From NCBI GenBank assembly GCA_029243025.1, contig JAQWSU010000045.1, positions 744,001-808,000 of the forward strand: DNA of 64,000 bases, in the 5' to 3' direction. The position numbers were made by a program, and so were the translations under genes. This stretch comes from Pirellulaceae bacterium. Lineage in GTDB: Bacteria > Planctomycetota > Planctomycetia > Pirellulales > Pirellulaceae. Shown here piece after piece: positions 63,876-64,000 of this stretch. A model generated the notes under the pieces. The model worked only from the letters and a program-made list of their open reading frames with translations. It was not told the origin of the DNA and searched no databases. Each line of letters starts with the position of its first letter. Position 1 is the stretch's first letter.

Positions 63876-64000
63876 ATGACGTTTCCAGACCGACGGTACA
63901 TCTTGGTGATGATCATTAGCTTGATAAGCTCAAGCCAGATCGCCGCCGATCCCAACCCAGCCCCTCAGTACAAAGTCGAAGTGCACGACTTTATCATTTA
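63876..64000 (+). CDS. Exported protein, start only
   Basis: The frame starts at ATG 63876, after GAGGACAGG, and runs off the window with no stop. The first residues form a signal peptide (MTFPDRRYILVMIISLISSS, cut near QIAA), followed by DPNPAPQYKVEVHDFII. Too little remains to name a family. Confidence 0.75.
   Translation, partial: MTFPDRRYILVMIISLISSSQIAADPNPAPQYKVEVHDFII

Overview
The window looks like chromosomal DNA of a planctomycete, most likely of the Pirellulales. The marker families are characteristic: two DUF1501 / cytochrome-type DUF1549-DUF1553 modules, a DUF1559 pseudopilin-like protein, four PEP-CTERM proteins, DUF11 and FG-GAP/UnbV lipoproteins, and many secreted proteins of unknown role. 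GC content appears moderate, and genes on both strands alternate in short runs. No rRNA, CRISPR array, insertion sequence or prophage was seen.

Layout. 1-6.3 kb: a truncated exported protein (-), a large DUF11 lipoprotein (+), a decayed exported-protein gene (-), a stand-alone LigD-type 3'-phosphoesterase (+) and a membrane-anchored protein (-). 6.7-13.0 kb (-): tyrS, a DUF1877 gene, then WD40, DUF1501 and DUF1549/DUF1553 genes. 13.2-22.2 kb: the translation cluster thrS, infC, rpmI, rplT, pheS, pheT on the minus strand, split between infC and rpmI by two plus-strand genes (a membrane protein and a glycosyltransferase). 22.5 kb: tRNA-Val(GAC). 23.2-29.7 kb (+): a ceramidase-like protein, a small PEP-CTERM protein with a strong terminator, a fused transporter/spermidine-synthase-like protein and a methyltransferase-like protein. 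29.8-34.0 kb (-): a second DUF1501 plus DUF1549/DUF1553 pair. 34.7-41.7 kb (+): sulfotransferase, glycosyltransferase 2, SpoIIE-type phosphatase, FAD-dependent halogenase, EF-hand protein and CIA30 protein. 41.7-61.1 kb (-): kelch PEP-CTERM protein, pckA, patatin-like lipase, a four-helix membrane protein, a DUF1559 protein, a GDSL/DUF1080/beta-lactamase fusion, a PEP-CTERM esterase, a CBM9/dockerin-like PEP-CTERM protein, a translationally coupled TPR and UnbV lipoprotein pair, and a Tat-exported sugar isomerase-like protein. 61.5-64.0 kb (+): a two-component system whose response regulator is frameshifted, then the start of an exported protein.

The most notable observations are these. The response regulator has lost its frame inside a GATC repeat, in the region coding for the DNA-binding domain, while its partner kinase (with a duplicated sensor) is intact. 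infC seems to start at a non-canonical AUC codon. PheT lacks the EMAP-II-like tRNA-binding domain. The ribosomal-protein/aminoacyl-tRNA-synthetase cluster is interrupted. A short tandem duplication doubles the ribosome binding site of an esterase gene. One secreted protein fuses three hydrolase-type domains. Function calls come from recognising family motifs by eye; no database search was run.
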